64,000 nt of DNA from Streptomyces marokkonensis (GCF_008312835.1 NZ_VSKS01000006.1:1-64000); one strand, 5' to 3'. Shown: positions 50,272-60,186, counted from the stretch's first letter. Notes: generated by a model not told the origin, from the letters alone. Translations and numbers: made by a program.

Positions 50272-51186
50272 TCAGCGGTAGCCGGTCACGTCCGCCGGCC
50301 TGCCCGCGTCCTGCACCTCGACGAGATAGCGCCAGGCGTCCGGGCGGCTGCCGTCGAGGTCGGTGAAGCCGTACTCCCTCGCGAGGCCGCCGCTGGAGAG
50401 GGACGTGCCGTTGAAGCGGGCCACGTCCGGGTCGGCCGCGAGGGCGGTGACGGCCCGGCCGACGTAGCGCGGGGTCTCCGAGATGGCGAAGTGGGGGACG
50501 CTCTCGAGAGCGTCGCGCCAGTTGTCCTCCCGGACCCCGAAGTGGTCGAGCATGATCTCCGAACGCAGCCACCCCGGGGTGAGGGCGACCGCCGTGGCGC
50601 CGCGCGGCCCGAGTTCGTGGCCGAGGGCGAAGGCCATGCGCAGGACGGAGGACTTGGCGAGGTCGTAGAAGAAGGAGACGCGGTAGGTGTCCCGGTTGTA
50701 GTCGGCGGTGCCGTCGGTGACCTCGACGACCAGTCCGCCCGGGTTGCGCAGCAGCAACGGCAGGGCGTGATGGCTGGTGATCGCGTGGGTGTCCACCGCG
50801 AGGCGGAGCAGGCGCAGGCCCTTGTCGAGGTCGTGCTCCCAGACGGGCGCTTCCCATTCGAAGAGCGTCTCGCCGCCCCAGATGTCGTTGACGAGGACGT
50901 CCAGGCGGCCCTGTTCGGCGGCGATCCGGTCGACGAGCGCGCGGACCTGTGCGGGGTCGAGGTGGTCGGTCGGGACCGCGATCCCCCGGCCGCCCGCCTC
51001 GGTGACCAGGTCGGCGGTGTCCTCGATGGTCTCGGGGCGGTCGTACTCGGAGCGGCGGGCGCGGGTGGTGCGGCCGGTGACGTACACGGTCGCGCCCGCC
51101 GCCCCCAGTTCCACGGCGATGCCCCGTCCGGCTCCCCGGGTCGCCCCGGCCACCAGCGCGACCCTGCCCCTCAGCTGCTCCGACAT
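50272..51186 (-). CDS. Short-chain dehydrogenase/reductase, second member
   Basis: 304 residues. Cofactor motif VALVAGATRGAGRGIA with an extra TGRTTRARRSEYDRPETIEDTA insertion typical of one SDR subgroup; catalytic Tyr and Lys in FYDLAKSSV. The C-terminus is extended (FTDLDGSRPDAWRYLVEV). GGGAGG precedes ATG 51186. Not closely similar to the preceding SDR, so a simple duplication is unlikely. Confidence 0.88.
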   Translation of the reverse strand: MSEQLRGRVALVAGATRGAGRGIAVELGAAGATVYVTGRTTRARRSEYDRPETIEDTADLVTEAGGRGIAVPTDHLDPAQVRALVDRIAAEQGRLDVLVNDIWGGETLFEWEAPVWEHDLDKGLRLLRLAVDTHAITSHHALPLLLRNPGGLVVEVTDGTADYNRDTYRVSFFYDLAKSSVLRMAFALGHELGPRGATAVALTPGWLRSEIMLDHFGVREDNWRDALESVPHFAISETPRYVGRAVTALAADPDVARFNGTSLSSGGLAREYGFTDLDGSRPDAWRYLVEVQDAGRPADVTGYR

Positions 51187-51288
51187 GTACGGCCTCCCGT
51201 CACCCGTGCTCTGCTGTACGCGTCGAGCGTGACGGGTAAGCCGGACATCCTCTGTCACCTTTTCGCGCCGGTCACCCGGGCGGGCCGT

Positions 51289-51921
51289 TCAGTGCCCCCG
51301 TGCGATCCACTCCTCCAGGTGCGGGGCCTCCGCGCCGATGGTGGTCGGGTCGCCGTGGCCGGTGAGGACCTTCGTCTCGGGCGGAAGGGTGAGCAGCCGG
51401 TCCCGGATCGAGTCGATGATCGTCGGGAAGTGGGAGAAGGAACGGCCGGTGGCGCCGGGACCGCCCTGGAAGAGGGTGTCGCCGGTGAACACGGTCGCCA
51501 GCCCGGGGTCGTACAGGCAGACGGCGCCCGGCGCGTGGCCCGGGGTGTGCAGCACGGTGAGGTCCGCGCCGGCGGCCTCGATCACCTGGCCGTCGACCAG
51601 CCAGGAGTCGGGGTCGCGGTGCGGGTGGGTCTGCTTCCACAGCCGGAGGTCGTCGGGGTGCAGCCAGATGGTGGCTCCGGTGCGCTCGGCGAGGGCGGGC
51701 GCGGCGTCGATGTGGTCGTTGTGGGCATGGGTGCACACGATGGCCGTCAGGCGCCGGTCCCCCACCGCCTCGGCGATGGCGTCGGCGTCGTGGGCGGCGT
51801 CGATGACGATCACCTCGTGGTCGTCGCCGACGATCCACACGTTGTTGTCGACGTCCCAGGTGCCGCCGTCGAGGCTGAACTGCCCGGACGTGACGAGTCG
51901 TTCGATGCGGGCGGTCATCAC
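51289..51921 (-). CDS. MBL-fold hydrolase of the mycothiol formaldehyde pathway
   Basis: 210 residues. Metal motif THAHNDHID (about 66-74), then [13 protein letters not shown] and [10 protein letters not shown], and the last His in LTGHGDPT. This is a glyoxalase II-like metallo-beta-lactamase fold. The gene start overlaps the mscR stop by ATGA (51918-51921), so the two are translated together. In actinobacteria this pairing is standard; the MBL protein probably hydrolyses the S-formylmycothiol produced by MscR. Confidence 0.9.
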   Translation of the reverse strand: MMTARIERLVTSGQFSLDGGTWDVDNNVWIVGDDHEVIVIDAAHDADAIAEAVGDRRLTAIVCTHAHNDHIDAAPALAERTGATIWLHPDDLRLWKQTHPHRDPDSWLVDGQVIEAAGADLTVLHTPGHAPGAVCLYDPGLATVFTGDTLFQGGPGATGRSFSHFPTIIDSIRDRLLTLPPETKVLTGHGDPTTIGAEAPHLEEWIARGH

Positions 51922-53006
51922 AGCACCACCACCGAACGCAGCACGTCGCCGCGGTGCATCCGCTCGAAGGCCTTCTCCACCTCGTCGAGCTGGATGGTCT
52001 CGGTGACGAACGCCGCCAGGTCCAGGCGCCCCTGGAGGTGCAGGTCGATCAGCATCGGGAAGTCCCGGGAGGGCAGACAGTCGCCGTACCAGGAGGACTT
52101 CAGGGAGCCGCCGCGGCCGAAGACGTCCAGCAGCGGCAGTTCGAGCTTCATCTCCGGTGTGGGCACGCCGACCAGGACGACCGTGCCGGCCAGGTCACGG
52201 GCGTAGAAGGCCTGCCGGTAGGTCTCGGGGCGGCCGACGGCCTCGATGACGACGTCGGCGCCGAAGCCGCCGGTGAGGTCGCGGATCGCCTCGACGGGGT
52301 CGCTCTCGCGGGAGTTGACGGTGTGGGTGGCGCCCATGGAGCGCGCGGTCTCGAGCTTGCGGTCGTCGATGTCGACGGCGATGATCTTCGCCGCGCCGGC
52401 CAGCCGGGACCCGGCGATCGCCGCGTCCCCGACGCCGCCGCAGCCGATGACGGCGACGGAGTCGCCCCGGCCGACGTCGCCCGTGTTGATCGCGGCGCCG
52501 ATCCCGGCCATCACGCCGCAGCCGAGGAGCCCGGCGACCTGCGCGGAGACGGCGGGGTCGACCTTGGTGCACTGTCCGGCGGCCACCAGGGTCTTCTCGG
52601 CGAAGGCGCCGATGCCCAGGGCCGGGGAGAGTTCCTGCCCCGTGGAGGCGAGGGTCATCTTCTGCTTCGCGTTGTGGGTGTCGAAGCAGTACCAGGGGCG
52701 GCCCCGCAGGCAGGCGCGGCACGTGCCGCACACGGCACGCCAGTTGAGGATCACGAAGTCGCCGGGACCGACGTCGGTGACGCCGTCGCCGACCGACTCG
52801 ACGACGCCGGCGGCCTCGTGGCCGAGCAGGAAGGGGAAGTCGTCGCTGATGCCGCCCTGCTTGTAGTGCAGATCGGTGTGGCACACCCCGCAGGCCTGGA
52901 TCCGCACGACCGCCTCGCCGGGTCCCGGGTCGGGTACGACGACCGTCTCGATCCGCACCGGCTCGTCCTTGCCGGGTGCGATCACGCCGCGTACTTCCTG
53001 GGCCAT
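51918..53006 (-). CDS. mscR: S-(hydroxymethyl)mycothiol dehydrogenase (formaldehyde/NO detoxification)
   Basis: 362 residues, class III-like zinc alcohol dehydrogenase. Catalytic zinc site in CGVCHTD and GHEAAG; structural zinc in [18 protein letters not shown] motif GCGGVGDAA. The stretch [30 protein letters not shown] is typical of the mycothiol-dependent form. It oxidises S-hydroxymethylmycothiol and can reduce S-nitrosomycothiol. ATG 53006 follows AAGGAG. With the flavohemoprotein at 13.5 kb, the window holds two NO-defence enzymes. Confidence 0.92.
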   Translation of the reverse strand: MAQEVRGVIAPGKDEPVRIETVVVPDPGPGEAVVRIQACGVCHTDLHYKQGGISDDFPFLLGHEAAGVVESVGDGVTDVGPGDFVILNWRAVCGTCRACLRGRPWYCFDTHNAKQKMTLASTGQELSPALGIGAFAEKTLVAAGQCTKVDPAVSAQVAGLLGCGVMAGIGAAINTGDVGRGDSVAVIGCGGVGDAAIAGSRLAGAAKIIAVDIDDRKLETARSMGATHTVNSRESDPVEAIRDLTGGFGADVVIEAVGRPETYRQAFYARDLAGTVVLVGVPTPEMKLELPLLDVFGRGGSLKSSWYGDCLPSRDFPMLIDLHLQGRLDLAAFVTETIQLDEVEKAFERMHRGDVLRSVVVL

Positions 53007-53139
53007 GGTGCTGACTCCTTCGTCGGCCGGTGTCCGTCCCCCCGACCCTACGCGGGAATGATCGGCGACGCCGCCCGCCGTGCGGCGGGTCCGCGCCCTC
53101 CGCGTAGCCTGAACCTCCATCCGTCACCGAGGGGGGCAT

Positions 53140-54894
53140 GTGAGCGTCGCAGCTGAGGAATCCGGTCCGCCCGCGTGGCGGCTGCTGCTCGGATACGTAC
53201 GGCCGCACCGGTGGGCCCTGCTGGGCGGTGCCCTGCTCTCGCTGATGACCGGTGCGACGGGCCTGATGCTGCCGCTGGTGGCCCGCGAGCTGATCGACGA
53301 CCTCTCCGACGACCGCGCCATCACCGGCGCGCTGCTGCTGATGTCGGCCCTGGTCGTCGCCAACGCCGTGCTGGGCGCGCTGGGTTCGTACGTCCTGCGG
53401 CGCACCGCGGAGTCGGTGGTGCTGGGGGCGCGGCGCTCGCTGTCGTCGTATCTGCTGCGGCTGCGGATCACGGCCGTGGACCGCAGTGAGCCGGGCGATC
53501 TGATGGCCCGCATCACCTCCGACACCACCCTGCTGCGCGAGGTGACCACCGATTCGCTGGTCGGTCTCGGCACGGGTGGTCTGACGCTCGTGGCGACCGT
53601 GGTGCTGATGGGCTTCGTCGACCCGGTGCTGCTGGGTGTCACGCTGGGCGTGACAGCGGCCGCGGGGACCGTGCTCGGTGTGATCGTGCCGCGGATCAAC
53701 CGCGCCTCCCGGCGGGCGCAGGACGCGGTCGGCGTGATGGGTGCCTCGCTGGAGCGGGTGCTGGGCGCGCTGCGCACGGTGAAGGCGTCGGGTGCCGAGC
53801 CCCGGGAGGAGCGCACGCTGCACGAGGCCGCGCAGGAGTCGTGGCGGCAGAGCGTGCGCGCCGCCAAGTGGTCGGCCGCGGCGGGGAACACGGCCGGCCT
53901 CGCGATGCAGATCGCGTTCATCACGGTGCTCGCGGTGGGCGGCGCCCGGGTGGCGACGGGGGCCATCGACATCGGGACGCTGGTGGCGTTCCTGCTGTTC
54001 GTCTTCTATCTGATGTCGCCGATCCAGGAGGTCGTCGGCGCGATCACGCAGTACCAGACGGGCAGCGCCGCGCTCGCCCGGATCCAGGAGGCGCTGCGGC
54101 TGCCCGCCGAACCGGCAGCCGGGCCCGTGGAGCTGCCCGGCCCCGGCACGGCGCCCGCCGCGCTCGCGTTCACGGACGTGCGCTTCCGTTACGCCGACGA
54201 TCTGCCGTACGTCCATCACGGGGTGACGTTCACCGTGCCCGCACAGGGCATGACCGCGTTCGTCGGCCCGTCCGGCGCGGGCAAGACCACCGTGTTCTCC
54301 CTGATCGAGCGGTTCTACGACCCCGAGTCCGGGGTGATCACCCTGGACGGCCGGAATCTGGCCGACTGGGAGCTGTCGCAGCTGCGGGCCGCGATCGGCT
54401 ATGTGGAGCAGGACGCGCCGGTGCTGTCGGGTTCGCTGCGGGACAACCTGCTGCTGGGCAACCCAGAGGCGGACGACGACACGGTGACGCGGGTGCTGAA
54501 GACGACCCGGCTCGACGGTCTGGTGTCCCGTCTGCCGGACGGGCTGGACACCCTCGTCGGGCATCGCGGCACCAAGCTGTCCGGGGGCGAGCGCCAGCGG
54601 GTCGCCATCGCCCGCGCCCTGCTGCGCCGGCCCCGGCTGCTGCTGCTCGACGAGGCCACCTCGCAGCTCGACGCGGTGAACGAGGCGGCGCTGCGCGACA
54701 CCGTCGCCGACGTGGCGCGCACGACGACGGTCCTGGTGGTCGCGCACCGACTGTCGACGGTGACGATGGCGGACCGGATCGTGGTGATGGACGCGGGCCG
54801 GGTCCGCGCCGTCGGCACGCACCGGGAGCTGGTGACCGCCGATCCGCTGTACGCGGAGCTGGCGGCGACGCAGTTCCTTGCGACGGGTGAGTGA
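53140..54894 (+). CDS. ABC exporter, fused membrane and ATPase domains (second)
   Basis: 584 residues. Six transmembrane helices (about 22-300) are followed by the ATPase: Walker [11 protein letters not shown]-loop YVEQDA, signature LSGGERQ, Walker [13 protein letters not shown], switch His in VAHRLS. Half-transporter, substrate unknown. Both fused exporters in the window resemble the BmrA/LmrA type. GTG 53140 follows GAGGGGGG; the ATG two bases earlier is in another frame and closes at once. Confidence 0.92.
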   Translation: MSVAAEESGPPAWRLLLGYVRPHRWALLGGALLSLMTGATGLMLPLVARELIDDLSDDRAITGALLLMSALVVANAVLGALGSYVLRRTAESVVLGARRSLSSYLLRLRITAVDRSEPGDLMARITSDTTLLREVTTDSLVGLGTGGLTLVATVVLMGFVDPVLLGVTLGVTAAAGTVLGVIVPRINRASRRAQDAVGVMGASLERVLGALRTVKASGAEPREERTLHEAAQESWRQSVRAAKWSAAAGNTAGLAMQIAFITVLAVGGARVATGAIDIGTLVAFLLFVFYLMSPIQEVVGAITQYQTGSAALARIQEALRLPAEPAAGPVELPGPGTAPAALAFTDVRFRYADDLPYVHHGVTFTVPAQGMTAFVGPSGAGKTTVFSLIERFYDPESGVITLDGRNLADWELSQLRAAIGYVEQDAPVLSGSLRDNLLLGNPEADDDTVTRVLKTTRLDGLVSRLPDGLDTLVGHRGTKLSGGERQRVAIARALLRRPRLLLLDEATSQLDAVNEAALRDTVADVARTTTVLVVAHRLSTVTMADRIVVMDAGRVRAVGTHRELVTADPLYAELAATQFLATGE

Positions 54895-55009
54895 CCGGGG
54901 CGGTGCGGGGCCCGGCTTGCCGTGCCCTCCGGGCCGGAGGACGCTCGTAGGAGAGGCCGTCTAGGCCCGCCGGAGGTCCGGGCCGCGGCCTCGGAGGAGG
55001 TAGGTCATC

Positions 55010-55375
55010 ATGACAACCGCGGCACAACCCGCCTTCGGCACCGACACGCTGCGCCGGGGCATCGAGGCGGACACCTCGGCGATGCTGGTGTCGCTCTACG
55101 CGGACGACGCGGAACTGCGCATCGTCGACCGCAACACCCAGCCCAGCCACCCCAAGGTCCTGCACGGCCGGGACGAGATCGCCGCCGCGCTCGACGACGT
55201 CTACAGCCGCGACATGACGCACAAGCTGGAGGCGTGCGTCGTCCAGGGCGATCACGCCGCCTACTCCGAGAGCTGCCAGTACCCGGACGGGGTGCGGGTG
55301 CTCTCGGAGTCGATGCTCACCCTGCGGGACGGCAGGATCACCGGGCAGACATTGATCCAGGCCTGGGACGAGTGA
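55010..55375 (+). CDS. NTF2/SnoaL-like small protein
   Basis: 121 residues in the cone-shaped NTF2-like pattern: LRRGIEADTSAMLVSLYADDAELRIVDRN, VLHGRDEIAAALDDVYSRDMTHKLE, ESMLTLRDGRITGQTLIQAWD. Such proteins are isomerases, cyclases or binding proteins; no catalytic Asp/His pair is obvious. GGAGGAGG precedes the ATG at a distance of about 12 bases. Confidence 0.82.
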   Translation: MTTAAQPAFGTDTLRRGIEADTSAMLVSLYADDAELRIVDRNTQPSHPKVLHGRDEIAAALDDVYSRDMTHKLEACVVQGDHAAYSESCQYPDGVRVLSESMLTLRDGRITGQTLIQAWDE

Positions 55376-55449
55376 CGCGGCCCGTCCGGCGGCGCAGCCC
55401 GCCGCCGGACCGGACCGGCTGACGCGGGCCCGGCGGGAGGAGGCGGCCC

Positions 55450-55500
55450 GGCCCGGGCGCACCCCGGCCGGGCCGTGCCCCGCCGGGGTGCGCCCGGGCC
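55450..55500. terminator. Strong terminator between convergent genes
   Basis: Perfect 19 bp arms (55450-55468, 55482-55500) around 13 nt. Confidence 0.85.
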
Positions 55501-55611
55501 GTCGGCGCGGCCCTCGTGGCCCTGTCCCCCGGTGCGGCCCCGTCGCCGGCGCGTGTGCTCCGGCCCGGGCCGCGCACCGAGCCCGCCGGACCGGAGGGGC
55601 CGACGGAACGG

Positions 55612-56274
55612 TCAGCCCCGCCGCGGGACCCATGCGGGCGGGCGCAGGATGCTCAGGAGCTGGCGGACCAGTTCGTCCACGACCTCGTCCAGGGTGGCCT
55701 CCACCCAGCCCGCGCTCCAGTCGTGGAGCAGGCCGTTGACGCTGCCGATGAAGCCCGTCGCGGCGAGGCGGTGGTCGCGGGGCGCCGCCTCTCCCCGTGC
55801 GGCCGCCGCCCGCGCCTCGGCACAGATCAGCTCGACCCACTGGGCGCGGCGGGCGAGCCGCTGTTCCTCCATCCGCGGGCTGACACCGATGATCTCCACG
55901 AACGCGATACGGATCCGGCGCGGGTCGCCGGTGACGTCGGCGGCGTAGGCGCGGAAGACGGCGTCCGCCCGTTCGGGGAGCGGGGTGTGTGCCGTCCGTG
56001 CGGCCGCGGCCAGGACCGCCGCCTCGGCCCGGTCGTTGACCTGGAGGTGCAGCACGGCCAGGACGTCCTCCAGGTTGCGGAACTCCTCGTAGAACTGACG
56101 CGTCGACAGTCCCGCGGCCTCGCTGAGGGCGGCGACGGTGGTGGACCGGTAGCCGGGGCCGGCACCGAACAGTTCGAGCGCCGCGTCGAGGAAGCGCCGG
56201 CGCCGCTCGGCCTTCCGCTCCTCGGCGGACTTTCCCGCGTAACGGCCGCTCGGTGCCCGCAGCCTGTCCGGCAC
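55612..56274 (-). CDS. TetR-family transcriptional regulator (second)
   Basis: 220 residues. The helix-turn-helix is STTVAALSEAAGLSTRQFYEEFRNLEDVLAVL at about 40-72. The rest is a helical ligand domain with RAYAADVTGDPRRIRIAFVEIIGVSP. GTG 56274 has GGGGAGGG five bases upstream. It is divergent from the beta-propeller gene; the palindrome CTTACTTTTCAGTAAG at 56346-56361 between them is a probable operator. Confidence 0.9.
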   Translation of the reverse strand: MPDRLRAPSGRYAGKSAEERKAERRRRFLDAALELFGAGPGYRSTTVAALSEAAGLSTRQFYEEFRNLEDVLAVLHLQVNDRAEAAVLAAAARTAHTPLPERADAVFRAYAADVTGDPRRIRIAFVEIIGVSPRMEEQRLARRAQWVELICAEARAAAARGEAAPRDHRLAATGFIGSVNGLLHDWSAGWVEATLDEVVDELVRQLLSILRPPAWVPRRG

Positions 56275-56345
56275 CGGCCCTCCCCTCCTTGGTGGCACGG
56301 CCAATTTTGTCGTGTACGCAGTCTTGTGGAGAAGGGTCACCCGTC

Positions 56346-56361
56346 CTTACTTTTCAGTAAG
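56346..56361. promoter_or_regulatory. Palindrome between TetR and beta-propeller genes
   Basis: CTTACT-TTTC-AGTAAG has perfect 6 bp arms; TACTTTTCAG and CTGAAAGTA overlap it as a larger imperfect repeat up to 56375. It is about 72 bp upstream of the TetR start and 100 bp upstream of the propeller start. Confidence 0.55.
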
Positions 56362-56462
56362 TTGATTCTGAAAGTACCCGTGTTCAGATTTCCGTTCCCC
56401 TGTTTGGCATGTCCCACTCACGGGCGCACCGCCCGTCCCCCACCCGCAGAGGAGAGAGCGTC

Positions 56463-57722
56463 ATGCCGCTCCGCAGAACCAGGAACCTGTGCGTCCTCGC
56501 CGCCGCCCTCGCACTGACCGCCACCACCCCCGCCGCCGCGAACGCCGCCGGCCCCGCCCCGGGCTCCTCCACAGGCCTGCGCGAGGTGCTGTTCGTGGGC
56601 AACAACTGGGACGGCACCGCCGATGTCCTCGAGTCCACCGGTGACTTCTCGAGGATCGGCCGGATCGACGTCGTCCCCGACAAGGAGGCGCGGATGGCCG
56701 AGATCAACGCCGACCCGATCCACTGGATCTACTTCATGGCCATCCGCAACAGCGTCGGCGAGGGCCACGACCAGTTCGTCGACGACATGTACTCCACCCC
56801 GGACGGCACCTCGGTGGTGGTGTCGCGGCCGAGCTTCGCCGACGTGGTCTCCCTCGACCTCGCCACCGGAGAGGTCAACTGGCGCTTCCCCGTGTCCGGT
56901 TACCGCTCCGACCACATGGCCGTCTCCCCCGACGGCAAGCGTGTCGCCGTCTCGGCCTCGACCTCCAACACGGTGCACGTCCTGGACATCGGGACCGGCG
57001 AGGAACTCGGCTCGTTCGCCACGGGCGACAAGCCGCACGAGAACATCTTCAGCGCCGACGGCAGGCACATCTGGAACATGTCCATCGGCGAGGTGAACAC
57101 CGCCCTCGACGCGACCTGGCTGGACTGGACGAAGGGCGACCGCCGCATCACGGTCGTCGACGCGACCACCTTCGAACAGGTCGAGGTCATCGACATGCGC
57201 GAGCGGCTCGACGCCGCCGGTCTGAAGGACCACTCGGACGCGGTCCGCCCGGCCGCGTTCTCCCCGGACGAGTCGAAGCTGTACTTCCAGGTCTCCTTCT
57301 TCAACGGCTTCCTCGAGTACGACGTCGCCACCAACCGCATCACCCGCACCAAGACCCTGCCGAAGAACCCGGCCACCAGCACCGACCGCACCACATGGGT
57401 CAACGACTCCCGTCACCACGGCATCACCATGAAGCCGGACGGCACCAAGCTGTGCGTCGCGGGCACCATGGACGACTACGCGACGGTCGTCGACCGCGCG
57501 ACCCTGCGGCAGGGGCCGCTCGTCACCGTGTCCAAGCCGTACTGGGCGACGGTCAGCGGTGACGGGAAGTCGTGCGTGGTCTCCGAGAGCGGCGCCGACC
57601 GGGTCACCGCCATCGACTTCGCGACCGGCGAGAAGTCCGTCTCCGTACCCGTCGGGGATCACCCCCAGCGGGTGCGCCTCGGCCGGGTGGAGGCCGGCTG
57701 GTCCGGTCCGTCGGCCGACTGA
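56463..57722 (+). CDS. Secreted YncE-like beta-propeller protein
   Basis: 419 residues. A Sec signal peptide ends near residue 28 (ANAAG). Repeated blades of the YncE/NHL kind are visible: DGTSVVVSRPSFADVVSLDLATGEV, DGKRVAVSASTSNTVHVLDIGTGEELGSFATG, DGKSCVVSESGADRVTAIDFATGEKSVSVPVGDHP. GAGAGGAGAGAG lies upstream of ATG 56463. These proteins bind ligands or other proteins at the cell surface; no enzyme motif is visible. Probably under control of the divergent TetR protein. Confidence 0.87.
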   Translation: MPLRRTRNLCVLAAALALTATTPAAANAAGPAPGSSTGLREVLFVGNNWDGTADVLESTGDFSRIGRIDVVPDKEARMAEINADPIHWIYFMAIRNSVGEGHDQFVDDMYSTPDGTSVVVSRPSFADVVSLDLATGEVNWRFPVSGYRSDHMAVSPDGKRVAVSASTSNTVHVLDIGTGEELGSFATGDKPHENIFSADGRHIWNMSIGEVNTALDATWLDWTKGDRRITVVDATTFEQVEVIDMRERLDAAGLKDHSDAVRPAAFSPDESKLYFQVSFFNGFLEYDVATNRITRTKTLPKNPATSTDRTTWVNDSRHHGITMKPDGTKLCVAGTMDDYATVVDRATLRQGPLVTVSKPYWATVSGDGKSCVVSESGADRVTAIDFATGEKSVSVPVGDHPQRVRLGRVEAGWSGPSAD

Positions 57723-57850
57723 GCGCACGGGCGCGGAGGCAGTCCTTCCGGTTCAGCGGGTCGTGGTCCATGCGGGGGCGCCGGGGCACCGTGCCCCGGC
57801 GCGTTCACCGGGCGCGGCGCGGGGAAGTCACCAGGTGGAAGGAGCGGACC

Positions 57851-58978
57851 GTGCGTGACATTCTCCCGGTGCTCGGCCGCTGGTACGCGGCCGGGCAGCC
57901 GTTCGGCCTGGCCACCGTCGTCGGGGTGAGCCGCAGCGCACCCCGCGGTCCCGGGGCCGCGATGGCCGTCGGCCCCGGCGACGAGGTGGTGGGCAGTGTG
58001 TCCGGGGGCTGTGTCGAGGGCGCGGTGTTCGAGCTGGCGCGGGAGGCCGTCACGGACGGCGCGGTCCGCACGCGGACCTTCGGCTACAGCGACGAGGACG
58101 CCTTCGCGGTGGGGCTGACCTGCGGCGGCGAGATCACCGTACTGGTGCGTCCCGTGACGCGCGGAGCGGACCCGGCGTTCGGTGCCGTCGCGGAGTCGGC
58201 CGCCGCCGGCGAGCCGGTGACGATGGCGACGGTGACCGGCGGTCCCGCGCCGTGCGGCGCCACCCTCGCCGTCCGGCCGGACCGGGTCACGGGCACCCTG
58301 GGGACGACCGGGCTGGACGCGGCCGTCACCGCCGACGCACGGGGCGGACTCGCCCTCGGCGCCACCGGGCGGCGCCACTACGGCCCCCAGGGGGAGCGCC
58401 GCGCGGACGCGGTGAGCGTGTTCCTGCAGTCCTTCGCGCCGCCGCCGCGCATGCTGGTCTTCGGCGCGATCGACTACGCGGCAGCCGTGGCCCGCATCGG
58501 CGCCTTCCTCGGCTACCGCGTCACCGTGTGCGACGCCCGCCCGGTCTTCGCCACGCCCCGGCGCTTCCCGGACGGCGTCGAGGTGGTCGTGGAGTGGCCG
58601 CACCGGTATCTGCGCGACACCGGGACCGACGAGCGCACGGTGGTCTGCGTGCTCACCCACGATCCGAAGTTCGACGTTCCGCTGCTCCTTGAGGCGCTGC
58701 GCCGGCCGGCCGCGTACATCGGGGCGATGGGCAGCCGCCGCACCCACGCCGAGCGCGCGGAGCGACTGGCCGGCGCCGGGCTCACCGGGCGTGAGCTGTC
58801 CCGGCTGCGCTCACCTGTCGGGCTCGACCTCGGCGCCCGTACGCCCGAGGAGGTGGCCGTGTCCGTGGCCGCGGAGATCGTCGCGCTGCGCTGGGGCGGC
58901 ACGGGCGCGCCCCTGACCGGCACGCGGGGAGCGGTCCATCCACCGCTTCCGGAGAATCCGGGAACGGATGGTGTGTGA
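57851..58978 (+). CDS. XdhC/CoxI-family protein
   Basis: 375 residues. N-terminal XdhC/CoxI domain with FGLATVVGVSRSAPRGPGAAMAV and GSVSGGCVEGAVFE; C-terminal Rossmann-like XdhC domain with MLVFGAIDYAAAVARIGAFLGYRVTVCDARP, LTHDPKFDVPLL and YIGAMGSRRTH. Family members insert or sulfurate molybdenum cofactor in xanthine or CO dehydrogenases. No such dehydrogenase genes are next to it, so it may serve an enzyme elsewhere. GTG 57851 follows GGAAGGAG; upstream frame lacks bias. Confidence 0.88.
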   Translation: MRDILPVLGRWYAAGQPFGLATVVGVSRSAPRGPGAAMAVGPGDEVVGSVSGGCVEGAVFELAREAVTDGAVRTRTFGYSDEDAFAVGLTCGGEITVLVRPVTRGADPAFGAVAESAAAGEPVTMATVTGGPAPCGATLAVRPDRVTGTLGTTGLDAAVTADARGGLALGATGRRHYGPQGERRADAVSVFLQSFAPPPRMLVFGAIDYAAAVARIGAFLGYRVTVCDARPVFATPRRFPDGVEVVVEWPHRYLRDTGTDERTVVCVLTHDPKFDVPLLLEALRRPAAYIGAMGSRRTHAERAERLAGAGLTGRELSRLRSPVGLDLGARTPEEVAVSVAAEIVALRWGGTGAPLTGTRGAVHPPLPENPGTDGV

Positions 58979-59060
58979 GTACGGCGGAGCCGGGTACGCG
59001 CCCGGTATCACCTCCGATCGTGGGAAGGAGGTCCGTGAAAGCGCATCCACTCGCAGCGCC

Positions 59061-59091
59061 CGGGCCGCTTCCGTCGGCACGGAGCGGCCCG
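59061..59091. terminator. Hairpin between convergent XdhC-like and phosphoesterase genes
   Basis: Arms GGGCCGCTTCCGT and ACGGAGCGGCCC pair with one bulged T around CGGC; it ends five bases before the stop of the minus-strand gene. Confidence 0.6.
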
Positions 59092-59095
59092 GCCG

Positions 59096-59596
59096 TCAGC
59101 GCGGTGGCAGCCGGTGGAGATCCACCTCGGTGATCGACCCCCCGGAGACCGTGACGGTCATGTAGGTGCAGTGGGGCTGACGACGGCGGTCCGTCGGGGA
59201 GCCCGGATTGAGCAGACGGAGTCCCGTGGGCGCGGTGGTGTCCCACGGGATGTGGCTGTGTCCGAAGACCAGCACGTCGACGTCCGGGAAGCGGGCGGCG
59301 CAGCGTGTCTCGCGCCCTTGTGCGGGTCCCGTCTCGTGGACGACACCGAAGCGCAGGCCTCCGATGTCCGCTTGCGCGAACTCGGGCAGCCGGGCGCGGA
59401 GTCCCGGCCCGTCGTTGTTGCCGTACACGGCGATCAGCCTGCGGCTGCGGCTCTCCAGCAGATCCAGGGTGTCGGTGTCGACCCAGTCCCCCGCGTGCAG
59501 CACGACGTCCGCACGGGGGACCTCCTCCAGCAGCGGCGCGGGGAGCCGCTTGGCGCGTTTCGGCAGGTGGGTGTCCGACATCAGGAGCAGCCGCAC
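59096..59596 (-). CDS. YfcE-like metallophosphoesterase
   Basis: 166 residues from GTG 59596. Metal-binding motifs: SDTH, HAGDWVD, YGNNDG, VVHETG and FGHSHIP, in the usual order. These two-metal enzymes hydrolyse phosphodiesters; the small YfcE/MJ0936 group has no agreed natural substrate. The start is uncertain: GTG 59653 lies 3 bp after the stop of the preceding small ORF (TGACAGGTG) and would allow coupling, adding 19 residues of poor family fit. Confidence 0.82.
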   Translation of the reverse strand: MRLLLMSDTHLPKRAKRLPAPLLEEVPRADVVLHAGDWVDTDTLDLLESRSRRLIAVYGNNDGPGLRARLPEFAQADIGGLRFGVVHETGPAQGRETRCAARFPDVDVLVFGHSHIPWDTTAPTGLRLLNPGSPTDRRRQPHCTYMTVTVSGGSITEVDLHRLPPR

Positions 59597-59656
59597 GGCG
59601 ACGGACCCGGGCGCCACGACGCCGGCAGCGGCTCGACCGGTGCGCCCGGGCACCTG

Positions 59657-59833
59657 TCAGTCCACGCCCCTCACTATGTTCTCCTCCGTCCCCGTCCCCG
59701 GGACGGTGGAGGTGCTGCCGCGGTCCACGGCGGGCAGGCAGGTCCGCAGGGGGTCCTTGCCGCGCAGCCGCCGGGCTCGCGCCCAGCCGGTCTCCGGCCG
59801 GCGGGTCCGGGGTTTGTCACTGATCTCCGACAT
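59657..59833 (-). CDS. 58-residue possible small protein coupled to the CBS gene
   Basis: ATG 59833 overlaps the CBS gene stop as TGATG. The peptide begins SEISDKPRTRRPETGWARARRL and ends TGTEENIVRGVD; it is basic in the middle and has no hydrophobic core. Codon bias is fair. The overlap with the gene before and the 3 bp gap to a possible phosphoesterase start favour a real operon member, but there is no ribosome site and no homologue I recall. Confidence 0.4.
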   Translation of the reverse strand: MSEISDKPRTRRPETGWARARRLRGKDPLRTCLPAVDRGSTSTVPGTGTEENIVRGVD

Positions 59834-60186
59834 CACGACGCATCATCTTCCTTCTGCAGCCACTGACCGACGGGTCCCCGGTGCCGCGTTGCACAAACAC
59901 CGAGGGCCGGCTCCGGGTCGCGCTCCACGGCCAGCCGCACCACGTGGTCCAGGTCGTCGTCCGGTGCCATGGTCACCAGGTCGTCGCCGCACGCGCCGGC
60001 CACGGTGGTCTCCTCGGTGTCCACGCCCCGGGAGACCGGCCGCACCGCCAGGTCACGGTCGGTGACCAGGCCGCACAGTCGGTCACCGTCGGTCACCAGG
60101 GCGGCCCCGAGGCCGCGGTCGCGCATGGCGCGGGCGACCTGTGCGACGGAGGTCTGCGGCCCGACGGTCACCGGCGCGGCGGTCAT
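59833..60186 (-). CDS. CBS-domain protein with a degenerate second CBS unit
   Basis: 117 residues. The first CBS motif is good: TAAPVTVGPQTSVAQVARAMRDRGLGAALVTDGDRLCGLVTDRDLAVR. The second starts normally (DDLVTMAPDDDLDHVVRLAVERDPEPALGV) but then reads CATRHRGPVGQWLQKEDDAS, lacking the hydrophobic strand that should precede the final helix. It could be a frameshifted end or a natural truncation. CBS pairs bind adenosine nucleotides and are common in hypoxia-type regulons. Confidence 0.75.
   Translation of the reverse strand: MTAAPVTVGPQTSVAQVARAMRDRGLGAALVTDGDRLCGLVTDRDLAVRPVSRGVDTEETTVAGACGDDLVTMAPDDDLDHVVRLAVERDPEPALGVCATRHRGPVGQWLQKEDDAS

Noticed and set aside
59035-59133. 32-residue frame after GGAAGGAGGT, with the Shine-Dalgarno in a small ACCTCC/GGAGGT hairpin (59010-59032)
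   Set aside because: The spacing from GGAGG to GTG is too short, the peptide is Pro/Ala/Gly-rich, and it runs into the convergent gene; kept only as a curiosity.
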